In this document: in pieces, positions 51,526-64,000 of the stretch
How the letters are laid out: each line of letters begins with the position of its first letter
Numbering within the stretch: position 1 is the stretch's first letter
Origin: Austropuccinia psidii
Taxonomy: Eukaryota; Basidiomycota; Pucciniomycetes; Pucciniales; Sphaerophragmiaceae
Length of the DNA stretch: 64,000 nucleotides
Direction of reading: 5' to 3'
Assembly (NCBI GenBank): GCA_023105745.1
Contig: JALGQZ010000020.1
Coordinates: 661,001-725,000 of the forward strand
Program-made: the position numbers and the translations under genes
The notes under the pieces: model-generated
Told to the model about the DNA's origin: nothing
Seen by the model: only the letters and a program-made list of their open reading frames with translations
The model's database searches: none

Positions 51526-53889
51526 AATCTTAATATTATTTAAAATATCAATCTAAATTGAATCTTCAATAAAAGTTAAATCCTTTCACATTGGAATGGC
51601 ATGAAAATTATTGAATCATTCTGTTAATAATAATAATACTTCATATGTATCAAAATAATTTATCAATTAAGATATTATTGTGATAGAATTATTAATCATA
51701 AATTATTAAAAATTTGAATATTGAATTAAAAGGCATAGCTAAATAATTAAAAAAATGGATTAAAAGATTGAAATATTTACATTATGATGTTAAGGAATTG
51801 GACCTTGAATAATTACTTTTTTGATTTCCATATATTTTCTCATTTATTTATTAAGGTGATAATTTTATAAATTATTATTTATTTTAAATTAAAATCCAAA
51901 ATGAGAAAAATTTGAGTGATTAGAAAGATTTTTATGTTGGTTCAAAAGTATGGTGAATAATTCCCTATATCTTAAAAAGAATTTTAAATATACCTGGAAT
52001 TATGAATCAATAAATTGGAAAATTTAGGTTGGGAAAGAAAAAACCATGTAGATTTGGAAAAAAAGGAGTAGGGGTTGGAACTATAGTTTATCTATAAAAA
52101 AATCAAAATACCATAAGTCAAACTATTTACAAAACTAAAGTAATTTTCTTTTTTTTTGTGAAATGAATTGATGATGAACATGATATTTTAAAATTTCTTG
52201 TTGTTTTAATTATGAATCTATTTTCTTGATCCATTCTAATTTACATAAATTTGGAATTTTATCTTTCTAAATTATAAATGAATTTTCTCCTGAAGCTTTG
52301 TTGGAAAAATGAATTATTCTTTATTTAATAAAGGAAATGTGATATTATAATTGGATCCTGTTTTAATTATATTAATTGATCTAATTAATAGTTAAGCACC
52401 TTCTTCTTGAATACACACTTTCAGATTTACCCTGATCATATCCTTGACTAAAAACAGATTCCCGTCATGGTACCAGATAATAACCTGTTTTTAGAGGGAA
52501 TTGGCTTATGTGTACTAGCTGATTTAAATAATAATTTAATAATATTATTAAGCGGTTTAAGTATGTAAGATGGATTAATCAAAGGGTGAACTTAATAAGC
52601 TAATATTTGTAATGATGGTTTTTGTATTTTTGTTTATAATAATATAAGGGTCTTGATTAGTAAATGAGGGAGGAATAATAAACCATGAATTATTGTAATA
52701 TTTATTATTTTTAATTGGAATTATGGAGATTTTTCATTTATGTTAATAATAAATCTGAGTTGAAATATTTTCTATTATTTTATTAAATCTATTTTAGTAT
52801 GGTTAATGGATGAGTTATTATTATTAAAGATAGATGGAAATGAGGAACTGGTATTTTAAGGATCATTTGATATTTCATTCTTTGATATATCATAAATATT
52901 CACTGAAACTGGGCCAGTTGAACTAATGGAATTAGATATAATTGAAGTATGATTATCATCATTATAATACATGATAGAGACAGAAAATCTCATCTTTTTG
53001 AACTTAAGACCTTTGTGAAGAAAATTCATTAAAAAATATTATAATTAAAGAAAATAAAAAGCAAAAAATTAAAAATTAAAATGAAATAGTCAGCATTTAG
53101 TCGCTATATAGTATTCTGGAATAGAAATTTCAAAAGATAAAAGATTAATTCTAAAAAAAAAACAGATATTTTTTGAAACTAGATAAGATATATTTTAGCT
53201 TGTTGATTTCGAATCATTTCAAGATGATTAAAAAAAATAAAACAAAAAAGCAGTTGAAAGCAATGGGCTGATTTGTTTTTAAAATTATTACGATATGTTG
53301 TGGAATAATTTCAAAAAAATTATTTCTTTTTAAAATTCTCAAAGCAATTGAAAAAATATTATTATTATTTTTTTTACAAAATAGAGTAAAATTTAATGAT
53401 TCAAAATCATTCCGAAATCATTCAGAATAATTTCAAAAGGATTATTTAAAAAAAACAAATCTATTTATTTATTTTTTTCTTAAAAAAATAAAGCTTAATG
53501 TTTTAAGATGAATCCAAAGAAATTTAGAATCATTTTAGATTTTTAAAAATGAAAAATTAAAAAAAGTTTCTTTTTAACAAATTGAAAATACCCTAAAATC
53601 CAAAAAAGATAATTTATTCATTTATAATTATACATAAATACTAATTTGTGTTTTTTAAAATGAAAAAAATTTAAGGTGGCATTAGTTTCTGTTTTTTTTT
53701 TGAGAAAGGAATCCAAAATAATGTGCTTATCATTTTCAATAAATATTTTTTTTGAATTAAATGAAAAAAAAATTATGAAAGATTTTCATTATTTATGAAA
53801 TAAATAAAAAAATATGAAAATTTTGAACAAAAAAAAACAACAAAAAATTGATTAAATTGAATTTTAATTTTGAATTTTATTTTCATTCA

Positions 53890-53929
<40 letters not shown>

Positions 53930-55597
53930 TTCCAAATTAAATTTAAAAAATTCAGTTCTTTTTTTGGAAAGATTTTTTCCTTTTTTTGACATTGATTTTG
54001 AAGATTTGGCAATTAATTAAGATGAGAAATTCTTTAAACTCTCATTTCTTCAAAAAAGAAGATTATTTTTATTTAAAAAAATCATGAAAAGATATTAATA
54101 TATTATTCATTTAAATTTAAGAATTTAATACTTACTACCTTTAGGTATGATACCACTTGATCAATAGAATTAAAATACTCATTTAATTTAATTTGATTTG
54201 ACTAAATGAAACTTGTTAGGATGAAAATTTGAATAAAATATAATGTGACTATTGTTAGTTTGGATTAATATTACATATTAATTCAATAGTTAAACCAATC
54301 ATCCTGTAAAGAGCTTAATAATAAACACTATATTTACCTTTGTATTTAAAATGAAAGTAATTTCATTTTCAGGTAGGATAGCTCATAAAAAAACAGGTTG
54401 AATAAATTATATTATGAATCCAGCTTAATAAGCTACTTTTTTGTACTAAAACTTAATATGAAATGATAATTGGATCTAGCTACCTTAGCTATATTACCAC
54501 TTAATGCATCTACTGAAAATAATTTTAATTCATAAAAATGGTTTAAATAATAGCTGAAGGATTTCGCTGTAAGAAATTCTTGTAAAATATAAATTTGAGA
54601 AGAATAGATTTTCCAAAGAGGTAACAAAAAATCTTCAGTAGATATTAATAAACATTTAGATCATTTCTTGTGGAAAATATAATCAATAGATAGATTATAA
54701 ATGTAAGTTTTTGAAAAAGCTAATATAGTAGAGCTTCTATATTATTAGTTTATTTTTAAATTTTTCTCAAGAACCTTCATACAAAAATCATAAACAAGCA
54801 TACCAGTGATTGATTTTTATCAATAATTAATTAAGAGATAATCTAATTATATATATATATATATATTAACGTTTATATAATTATCAAAATTATTAATTCT
54901 AAAATATACATTTTCAAGATATCTTGAGGTATTAAAGTTTGACTTTTTGAAGTAATTCTATACTAAGTTGTTTATTATATGAGGATAAAGCTACTAGGTA
55001 CTAAGAAATTTAAAGATTAATAGCTTCTTTCTGAATATATTACTGTGTTGATATTTTATATAATGAATTCAATTTTATTAATTTCTTGAGGTTTTTTGGT
55101 AACCTTGCAACATTTAAAGCACAGAGCTAGAAACTATAATTATTATTATTACATATCAAAGAATGAATTTTGAATTGAAAGATTAAAAATATTTTTTTTT
55201 CATCAAAATACTTAATTTAATTTTTGTATTTTTAAAAAAAACCACACCTCATGAATTGTGGTATCTTCAGTTACCATAAGCCCATTTTTTTGTTACTATA
55301 TCCTCAATTGTTTCTCCATTATACCAAGTATTTTTAGGAGTTTGTATAACCATAAGTTTTTCTGAATATCCTTTTATTTTACAATTAGATTTAATATATA
55401 TTTATTCTTACTTTTCAATAATACATATTTTTTAATTTATTCATATACACCCAGAAACAATTAAAAAAAGAAATTCAAGTGTATAAATCAAAAAATGTCG
55501 AATATTTAATTGATATCTCTACTCCAACTTGATATTTTAGCAGCAAAGCTAGCACATTACAATGAAGTGAGATCTGATGAAGATCTTGAATATTATT
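51526..55597. other. AT-rich intergenic stretch with simple repeats
   Basis: No gene recognised. A (TAA)n run of about 12 units lies at 53891-53928 and an (AT)n run at 54851-54867. Long A and T homopolymers are common between 53150 and 54100. No LTR ends seen until 55598. Confidence 0.55.
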
Positions 55598-57140
55598 TGA
55601 AGGTTTAACTATGGAAAAATGCGTAAAAATTACCAATATTTTACTTGTTGTACTATCAATGTCCTATTTTAAATGAACAATAAGATAAAAAATAATTATT
55701 ATAATTATGGCATAAAAATATTTATATTATTAAGAAGTAATGAAATAATATGAATTATATTATGAAAATAGTATAATGATATAAATATATTAATATCTTT
55801 ATTGTAATTTATTAATGTTACCAACAATGAATAAATTCATAAAAACTTTTTTTAATAATAATTTTTTTTTTCTAACAATAGTATTAATAATATTAAAGTT
55901 ATCAATTCATATGAATTATTAAGAGTAATAATAGAGAAAAATATTGAAATAAGAGAAAGTAACTTACTTTTAACACTTAATATGATATTTCTGAATCATT
56001 TTACAACTAAAAATGTAAATACAACCTATCTAAATTTTACTTAAAATAAAAAATAGAGAGAATTAAAAATTTTGATATTTTTAAATAGATTTAGAGATTT
56101 TAAGAAAGATTAACAAGTGAAAATTGAATTTAAATTTAATTTGATATAGATTAGGTATTTATATAAGATAAAGATTTGGTATTTAATAATCTAAGAGTTT
56201 TGTATTATAGAATAAAGAAATTCACCTTTACTCTAATGATTTTATTGTATTTGTTGTTTCTAAGGGGGAAACAGAAGCAGAAGAACTCCTTTGATAGTAG
56301 AGATACTTCCTTCTAGAAGATCTTTACTGATTTTATCCACCAGAGCTGATAAGTAGTTTAAGTTTTGGTGATGATTACAGCATTATTAAATATTTTTATC
56401 TCATCATTACACCATTTTTTTAATTTATAACTATAAATCTAATTTTATGAAATCATAAGCTTGGTAAATGATTCATTTTCTGGTAGTATAGTATTTTTAA
56501 TGATATAATACCAATATAAACCAGCTTTATCTTTTATTTGACTGTGAAACTTAAATTAAGATGAGAGTTATTGATCAGAAATGTTCATTTTTAAGCTGTT
56601 ACTTTAATCCTTAATAGCTTCTAATTTATTCATGTTACAGAAATTAAGAGACTTAATCATGATAGCTTGATATTTCCTGACTAAGATTTCCAGATATTCT
56701 TAATACATAATCAAAACTGTATTGTGGATGATTTTCCTTGTAACCTCACTTTTCTGTTGAAATTTACTATTTGAGGCATCAAACCATGATTTCATGGGTT
56801 TGTACCATGAATATCATGATGAAAATGATTGCATTCCTCAAATATGAGCCATTAAAATCTGAATATCCATCTTTTTAAAATTTTGGACCACTTTTGATTC
56901 TAAGTGGTCAACAGCTATTGCTATTTTGCCCAATGTATCCTTATAATTTTTAACATTGTCTGTAGCTTTCCAAATAAAGTTTATAAATTCGTTTTTAAAG
57001 TTATTTAAAAGTAACTTAATTTATTAATTAACTCTTTATCATGTGTAATTTGAAAGATATGAGCTAAAAGCCATGAATATATGCACTGATCACAAAAGTG
57101 CATATATCCAGGTTCTCTCAGTAAGTATTGGGTTTACATA
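55598..57140 (-). repeat. Truncated minus-strand LTR of the D family
   Basis: The left end (GAAGGTTTAACTATGG, followed by ACCAATATTTTACTTGTTGTAC) is the diverged reverse complement of the end of LTR D. Similarity can be followed through AAAGTGGTC-type and ATATATGCAC..GTGCATATAT segments to about 57140. The first few hundred bases of the LTR (its high-coordinate end) are missing. It is more diverged than the copy at 60084. Confidence 0.65.
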
Positions 57141-57619
57141 TATGAAATAAAAGCGTAATATATGTAGCTTTAAATTGGAAATAAAATTGTTTAATTAATT
57201 CGAAATTTTTACTTGTTTTCTGAGATATTCAAAAAAATTTACCTTTTTATGGAAGTTTTACTTATTTTGAAATTTAAATTTAAATTATTATTAATATAAG
57301 GTTTGTAAAGTTTTTTTGTGAAATTTTTGGATTTTTTGTATAATATCAAAGGATCAAAATGATATACAGGCTTTAATGAAATTAATTAAAAGAAATAACC
57401 CACACCATGGAGGTTCTTTTTATCTCCTTATATCTTGAAAGCAGATGATATGGAAATTTTCCCTCATAGAAAGTTCAAGCAGCTATTCTGTACAGAATAA
57501 AGCTAATTAATTTCTTTGATATCTATTTCTGAAAGGATAAAGTATCTCACGAAAATTAAAACTATCATTAAAGTGAGTCAGAAATTAAGATAGAAGTAGC
57601 CCTTTAAGGAATTGGTTTG

Positions 57620-58440
57620 AATGGTAATGGTGCATTGGTTGGGACGATTGGGCAAATTTTTGTATCAGAAGGGGTGCAGTTTCTCTATATACACAATCTG
57701 TAGTTTTATGCTTAAAAATTTTCAATAAAAGCCAAGTATCATGGCCAAATGAGAAAAAAAGGCTAATATTTCACCAGTTATTAAAGCTAAAGGCTTCCCG
57801 TTTTTAGTGTTTTTATTGATGGTAGCCTCATTCCATTATCAGAAAGGACAAATAATAATTCAAAAATTTATTGTTCTTGTAAAAAGAAGTATCTTTGACT
57901 CTTATCTAGCTCATTACTATAGTATAAAATATGATTTCCTTTGATGAAGGGTATCAGTGAAGCTGATTAGGAATTTATATTTAGTTATGTCATTTCAATC
58001 TAGCTAGCATTTGATGTCAATAGAATTTCATGTTGGATTTCCAGGATCAGTACATGACTCAAGTGTATATCAAAACATGAGGATTCACAAAAGTTCTGGA
58101 AAATATTTTTCCAAAAAAGAAATATATTTGGTTTAAATAAGCCTATAGAAGATAAAGGACAATTTTTCAAGAATAAAAAGGAAATTCAGCACATGATCCA
58201 GCTAATAGTAAATTAAACTTCTTCCCTTCAAAAATACAAGTAATAATTAAATATGAAATTGGAATACTCAAATTTTGATGTCAATCCCTCATAGAAATGC
58301 AAAATCAAATGAGAAATATAAGTAAAGTTCAATTATTAATTTATTGGTTTGTTATATGTATAATGATTCATTAAATTTTGGAAAAGATAATAGATTAATG
58401 GGACAATTTTTATGAAGGGAATTAATCACAAGCCCTGAAA
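57620..58440 (+). pseudogene. Decayed PIF/Harbinger-like (DDE_Tnp_4) transposase, copy 2
   Basis: In several frames one reads FIDGSLIPLS (first catalytic Asp codon 57818) followed by CKKKYL, then HVGFPGSVHDSSVY (second Asp codon 58056), KYFSKKEIYL, and the C-terminal block EIGILK (Glu codon 58255) with QSL.EM. A WDNFYEG end follows near 58400. Order and spacing fit a roughly 270-residue DDE domain of Harbinger-type transposases. Several stops and shifts make it nonfunctional. No terminal inverted repeats were found. Confidence 0.6.
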
Positions 58441-58859
58441 AATGTACCTAATTTGGTCAATAATGGACAAGTTTTCAAGATTCAAGAGAAGATAAAGAAT
58501 TTAAAATTGGCATAGAGTGATATGGTTAACTGAAACACTGATTTTATTTATTTATTTTTGATGTGGAATTAATTTTGAGAATAAGTTGAAAAAATCCAAA
58601 TCACAGTTTTTTTCAATTTAGCAGGGTGTATCAAAGTAATATTTGAGATAAGAATTATCAATCAAATTTGTATTAAATGTTGTTAAAATTTGTTTGAAAT
58701 TTCATTTTAAATTTCAAGCTTCAAATAAAAAATTACTCAAGGCAACAAAAAACTCTATTTACTATTGCATTTTGATGACCAAATGATAATTCATATAGTG
58801 AATTTTGTTATATTTATTTTTAATTTGCAATTTAAAAGATCCAATAGGAATTAATTATA

Positions 58860-59530
58860 AGTAGAAGAAATACTATTTAGAATTGGGTCTTTATCATAAA
58901 AATATTGAAATTGACATCCTGAGAAAGTTTGCACTATAGCCACCTTGAGAATATAAAGTGAAATGTTGTATACCATTTGACAAATTCCAGAATGCTGAAA
59001 AGTTAAATTGAAATGAGAATTATAATCTTGAAAAGAAATAATTTTATCAAATAAACTGTGATATGTAATAGAAAGCTGATACATTTGTTTATTGATAGTG
59101 AAGGAGAAAAAATATGCAAATTCTGGGGGCAATTATCAATTTGAGGGAAATAATAAGATTTTGAAAGATTATAAGTAAAGTGATTAGAAAAATATTCATC
59201 ATAAAGGAGCTCAAAGAGATTAAGGTCTTTAAATACAGGTGTTTTATACCTCAACATTTTTTCTTGATTTTTATTGCATAAGGTGAGTAAAAAACTTTTA
59301 AAGTAAGTATTAAGACTAATAAAAGCCTGTTGGGTGAAAGAATTGACAGGTTTATAATAATTAACATTTGAATAAACTTTCTTTTTGAAGAAATATCAGC
59401 CATTATTAACTTTAACATCCTTGAGAGGGCTCCATGCTGTTGCATACATGGAACCATGAATCTGGTTGCCAAATTGTTGCAATTTACCAAAAATGTTGTT
59501 TGTCTTTGAGAGTAATGTTAATAGGAACTG
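58860..59530 (-). pseudogene. Degraded coding remnant of unknown type
   Basis: On the minus strand overlapping short frames give peptide-like runs such as GNQIHGSMYATAW and, lower down, NQEKMLRYKTP and FPQIDN. The general pattern reminds me of the oxygenase-like ORFs carried by large fungal transposons, but I cannot align it. It lies beside LTR remnants, so a transposon origin is likely. Confidence 0.2.
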
Positions 59531-59589
59531 TAATCCATATCTTTTCTCTAAATTAATTTGACTAAAAGGTTGGAATTCAACATCTGAAG

Positions 59590-60083
59590 TGTAAGGTTTG
59601 TCTATGAAACTCTTGATAATAGTAACAATATCAAGAGTACTATGACTGGCCTCAGTAGAAAAATATAATATAATGAAAGATTCTAGCCAAAAATATACAT
59701 AAATATTGAAAATAATTATATTAAAAAAAAGAAATTTAATTATATCTGAATCATTTAATGATAAAAAATCTCAATAATTATTCTATTATTGTCATAGTCA
59801 CTGACAATTATAAAACTAAGAAGTGTAAATATCTTAATGAGACAATTACACATGGAAAATATAAATATTTAACCACTTATAAATAATAAAAATATTATTT
59901 ATAAAATAATTATCACACACACTGTGCAGAAGTAATTCTTAAAGAGAAATTCTATATAAAAAAATATAGAACTTCAGAGAAAAACTTACTTATAATATAT
60001 ACTTAATAAAACAATTTAAATACAACAGTTATTATATTAAGTAATTATTATAAGTTAAAAAGAGGCCAAAGAATCAATATTTT
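59590..60083 (-). repeat. Minus-strand LTR end related to element A LTR (fragment)
   Basis: TGTAAGGTTTGTCTATGAAA followed by AGTACTATGACTG is the reverse complement of the last ~70 bp of the element A LTR with few changes. Beyond that similarity falls off. The fragment is interrupted at 60084 by the next LTR. Confidence 0.55.
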
Positions 60084-62015
60084 TGTAAGCTTTGACTATG
60101 GAACACTAAGTAAAAATTACTAATATTTTACTTATTGTACTCTTAATTTCCTTATAAATAAAGTAAATAAGAAAAAAATAATCATAATAATAAAGAATTA
60201 TTATAATTAAGGCGTAAAAATAATTATATTATTGAATAAATAAATATATGAAGATATAATAATTGATATATTTAAAGGAACTTTATTATTGTTACCAAAA
60301 AATAATAAAGGAATAAAAAACTATTTTTGATTAAGAAAAAACAATTAATAACAATAATATCACTAATATTAAAGCTATAAATTAATATAAATACTATTTA
60401 TATTAATTAAAGAATTATTAAGAGCAATAATAAAGAAAATTTATTATAATAAGAGAAGATAACCTATTTTTAACACTTAGTATAATAATATTGAGTAATT
60501 TTACGCCAAATAATATAAATACAACTTATTTAAATTGTATTCACAATTAAAAAGAAGAGAAATTACAAATTTTCTTGATTTTACTTGTATTTGAGATTTT
60601 TAAGAAAATTATAACAAAACAGCAGAAAAATTGAATTAATCACATCAAAAATGATTATTATAATAAAGATTATCTTTGGTCTATAATAATATAAAATATT
60701 TATATATATAGAATAAAGATTTTACCTTTGATTCAATTGTTTTAATGTTTTGATGCATCTTAGGGGAAAATAGAGTAAAAAGAGCTCTATTTATAGTATA
60801 TACCTCCCTTCTAGAGTCCAGTAGGCTTCTAGTAGACGTGTAATGATGGTATGCACTGTAAATTATCAGTATTCTAAGGTTTAGTGATGATTATGTCATG
60901 ATCAAACCATCTTATCTCATTATTATGCCATTATTTAGAGTCATCACTATAACTCTAAGTTTGATGACATCATAGGATTGGCAGAAGCCTAAGCTTTGTA
61001 TAATTTATCAGTATTACTCATAATCCAATAGTATTCACCAGTCTTATCACTTATATGACCGTTAAGCTCAAAATAAGATTACAGTGAGTGATCATAAATG
61101 ATCAAATGTAAGCTTAACCTTTGATAATTAATAACTTTTAATTAATACTTGCTACAGCTATTCTGAGAGTGGATTCTTATAGCTTGGCCTGTCTTCATTA
61201 AGCTGCCAAAATAATTCCATTAAATAATCAAAACTCTATTTTTGATGATTTTTCCTGTAACTCATCTTTTCTGTTGAAATTTAATATTTTAAACTTCAAA
61301 CCATGATTTCAAGGGGGTATACCTTGAATATTATAATGAGAATTACATAATTGTTCATTTATGAACTAGCAGTATCTGACTGTCTATTTTTTTTAAGTTT
61401 GGACCACTTTAACAACAAAGTGGTCGAAAGCTCCATTGATTTTATTCAATAATCCATTACAAGTTTTAACCTTGTTTATAGCTTGTGAAATAAAGTTCAT
61501 ATCTGTGTTTTTACAGTAATTAAATGGTGAACTTATGTTTTGGTTATCTCTCTATTTTGTATATTTCAAGAGATATTAGCTAAAAACCATGAATATATGC
61601 ATTGACCAAAAAAGTGCATATATTCAGCTTAATTCCTTAAGTATTGACTTTAGAGAATAGATTTATAATTGTTTTATATGTGGATATTTATTTAGAATAC
61701 AATGTTACAATTTATTTTACATGTTGTTCCATTGGTTTCTGAGTTAAATAAGGTTTTATACCTTTCTTACGGTATTATTACTTATACTTCAGTAATTATT
61801 GACTTTTCAGATATGCCATAAAAATGACATATGTGTATTTTACCATGAGGAATCTCATGGTGTAATTTATTTCACATGTTCAGTGTTCACTCATTAGATT
61901 TTGTGCTTATTTATGGTATTTTTACTAGTCTTTGAGATAATTATTATAAGTATAATTATTACAGAAATTTTGCAGTGACCTTTTTGGATATGTGGTCATA
62001 TCTCAAAGGCTCACA
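60084..62015 (-). repeat. Full-length minus-strand LTR of the D family (E)
   Basis: The left end TGTAAG and right end CTCACA are the complement of TGTGAG..CTTACA, over 1932 bp. It matches LTR D over its length, including the TATA region (complement of TATAAATAG at 60787-60795). Directly to the right, TTCCCTACCAC (62016-62026) reads as a polypurine tract on the minus strand, so this is the 3' LTR of an element whose interior lay to the right. Only about 190 bp of possible interior remain, and no coding sequence is visible. No target duplication was found. Confidence 0.75.
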
Positions 62016-62965
62016 TTCCCTACCACTGTGGTATACCTGTACCAGCTTGGATTAATGGACAAATTAAGCAGGAATATTTTTCAATTTTCCTTAGGCTTTT
62101 CCCAATATATTAGAGTATTAATTTTTTCCAAAATAAATTATAAGAAGGACTAACACCATTAAAACTCAATAAATTCCTTTTGTTAATAAATGAACTGGAC
62201 AGTTATGATGTGACACCCCAATGCACCACCCAGATGAATTAACTTTCAAGGGATTGGTTGACCTAAAACAATTATTATTTTCTATATATTCTATTTCTTA
62301 ATTTAGTTTGCTTCAATTTTCTGTAAATATTGTGGGTAGTAAGAATCAACAAACATATACTACAGCACAGAAGTTCCTAATTACAATGAGGATGCATGGA
62401 ATTAAATTTCAGGGCAGAGTTGTAGCATAATAGGGGTCATAAATATTAATTAAAAGTTCATTTATATATCAAAAAGGTAGAATTGGGTATTTAGATGAAA
62501 ATTAGTTTTTCTGTTAATTTTGAGAAGGAAAAGAATATTAAATTTAGAGGGTTAGATCTAGGAAAAGTGTTTAATTCAGGCTTAGGATATCATTGAAACA
62601 AGAAAAGTACAGGTGTATTGTATTCTCTGACTCCTTTGAGGAAGTCCGGCATTACAAAAAGGATTTAAACAAATTTAAAAACTTAGTAATAGTTTTATTA
62701 TTATGATAAGGTGGTCATTGTGATGCTAGAAGGAAGAAATTTAACATTTAGGGTGCAGAGAGATGGTAAAATGGTGTGAAATGTTAAAGAAAATAGCCTA
62801 GGAAGAGGAGATTAGACAGTAGAGATATCACAGTAGTATTACAAAAGGTTCAGAGCAAGATTACAGAAGTTTCACAAGGGTGTACTGTATTACAGTTACA
62901 GTTACAGGAAACCTAGTTACAGAAAAAGACAGGATAATACAGGAAAACTATAGTACAGTGGTCAG

Positions 62966-63190
62966 GGAGATAAGAATTCCAGGGATTTCAATTGATTACA
63001 TAATCAATGACATCATCAAAAGGAATTAAATTAGGATTACTAATCAAGGAGATAAGGATTCCAGGAAACTCAATTGATTACATAATCAATGACATCATCA
63101 ACAGGAATTAAACCAGGATTACTAATCATGGAGATAAGGATCCCAGGAAACTTAATTGATTACATAATCAAATGACATCATTTCCCCACA
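62966..63190. repeat. 82-bp minisatellite, about 2.7 copies
   Basis: Units begin at 62966, 63048 and 63130 with GGAGATAAG. Each holds AATTGATTACATAATCAATG and then ACATCATC; the third copy is cut short near 63190. The core has a dyad (TGATTA..TAATCA) next to a CRE/AP-1-like TGACATCA. It ends about 150 bp before the TATA box at 63342. Confidence 0.9.
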
Positions 63191-63341
63191 ATTTCAAGAA
63201 CTCAATTAAAAATACAGGTCTCATGATCCAACACCACCAAACCTTATTTCATAATACAGGTTGCATGTCAAAAACCCAGATTGGAGACCTGAAAAATTCT
63301 AAGTCCCCTTTTTTTGACACTCCCATGGAGGCCCCAAAAAC

Positions 63342-63350
63342 TATAAATAG
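63342..63350 (+). promoter_or_regulatory. TATA box downstream of the 82-bp repeats
   Basis: TATAAATAG in the context AAAAACTATAAATAGAGG, followed by a C/T-rich stretch. It is very similar to the TATA region of LTR D (45778). Confidence 0.5.
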
Positions 63351-63485
63351 AGGTCCCCTTCCCCCTCAATTATTTTTTCCTCATCGCCTAGACAGAGGCT
63401 CATCACAAAAACGTAACTTCTTAATATTTTTTCTGAGGGAAATCCCCTCCATCCATCCACATTATCCTAATTTTTTTTAGGAATA

Positions 63486-63807
63486 CTCAGTAGCTAAGCT
63501 CAGAAGTATAGTTATCCCATCCCCATTCCTAAATTCTGCTCAGTAGCTAAGCTCAGTAGCACTGTCTGAGTGATTTATAATTAATAGTAGTTAACAGTTG
63601 GTCTACTTTAATTCATAAACTCATCTCATTGAATATCCCCATCCCATTATTGCTCAGTAGCTAAGCTCAGAAGAACTGTCTGAGTCTTTATTTATATAAT
63701 TAATAGTAGATACCAGCTGGTCTACATTGATTTATAAATTAAACTCATTGACTATCCCATTGATATTGTTACCCCATTCCTAAATTCTTCTCAGTAGCTA
63801 ATGTCAG
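63486..63807. repeat. Dispersed/tandem copies of an 18-bp word
   Basis: CTCAGTAGCTAAGCTCAG occurs at 63486, 63539 and 63653, and with three changes at 63790. Copies two and three are part of a longer imperfect unit of about 114 bp that also holds CTGTCTGAGT and TGGTCTAC. It lies downstream of the TATA box, so it would be transcribed. Confidence 0.8.
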
Positions 63808-64000
63808 CCTGTGACTCAAAACCAGAGCACAAGCATGACAGCCAAAATACCATAAACCAATGGTATATCCAAAATACCACCAAAACATGGAGCTGAGCCA
63901 AATTATCTCAAAAGGTATCAAAAGAAAGAGGAAACTCACCTCTTCCTGAAAATATAAGTCCCATCACCATAGGACAAGAAATAACAAAGTTATTCCTGCT

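Larger units (their letters stand above)
62209..64000 (+). mobile_element. Probable start of another LTR (F), running off the window
   Basis: TGTGACACCCC at 62209 is a typical LTR start. About 1.13 kb downstream is a good TATA box at 63342-63350, the same spacing as in LTR B (U3 about 1.2 kb). The intervening sequence carries enhancer-like tandem repeats. The right end is not in the window, so the call rests on the start, the promoter and the context. Confidence 0.35.

Noticed and set aside
1..64000. tRNA, rRNA or other structural RNA genes
   Set aside because: I looked for cloverleaf-type arms and conserved T-loop boxes outside the PBS regions and saw none. A tRNAscan or Infernal run would decide.

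Overview
Organism and setting. This is an AT-rich eukaryotic nuclear window, most likely from a rust fungus (Pucciniales, Basidiomycota). I base that on one host gene with five short (65-94 bp) GT..AG introns encoding a fungal PDX1/SNZ-type vitamin B6 enzyme, and on nested Ty3/gypsy chromodomain retrotransposons with very long (1.8-2.4 kb), CpG-poor LTRs. The polyproteins look like those I associate with the myrtle rust Austropuccinia psidii, whose genome is large and transposon-rich; the species call is an inference. I saw no tRNA, rRNA or CRISPR.

Layout. 1-4989: AT-rich, no gene seen. 4990-25259: old Ty3 element A (LTRs 4995-6879 and 23370-25254, TSD GTTGT), with a younger Ty3 element B (13063-23134, TSD ACATG) inserted in its chromodomain. 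25260-33000: mostly featureless, with a simple-sequence block and a hairpin. 33058-33490 (+): last exons of an unrecognised host-like gene, convergent with PDX1 (35139-33635, minus, six exons). A 13-copy 10-bp repeat lies upstream of PDX1. 38386-50450: element C, same family as B, with a solo LTR D (44507-46535) inside its RNase H region. 50.7-51.5 and 57.6-58.4 kb: two decayed PIF/Harbinger-like transposases. 55.6-57.1, 59.6-60.1 and 60.1-62.0 kb: minus-strand LTRs or fragments. 62.2-64.0 kb: probable start of another LTR with an 82-bp minisatellite and a TATA box.

How it works together. The B/C family is organised as LTR - PBS - short intron - ORF1 (with a second 65-bp intron) - Gag - protease - RT - RNase H - integrase - chromodomain - PPT - LTR. 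The most interesting signal is ORF1. It lies out of frame under what looks like the N-terminus of one giant gag-pol ORF. Its frame is shared by the divergent elements A and B, and B/C substitutions concentrate at its third codon positions. In B its start codon appears to be assembled by splicing (A|TG), and its stop overlaps the probable Gag ATG as ATGA. Element B is intact except for one single-base deletion between RNase H and integrase. A and C carry several in-frame stops.

The retroelements are strongly CpG-depleted, with arginine encoded almost only by AGA/AGG, whereas PDX1 and its neighbour keep CpG. This fits cytosine methylation and deamination of transposons but not of genes.
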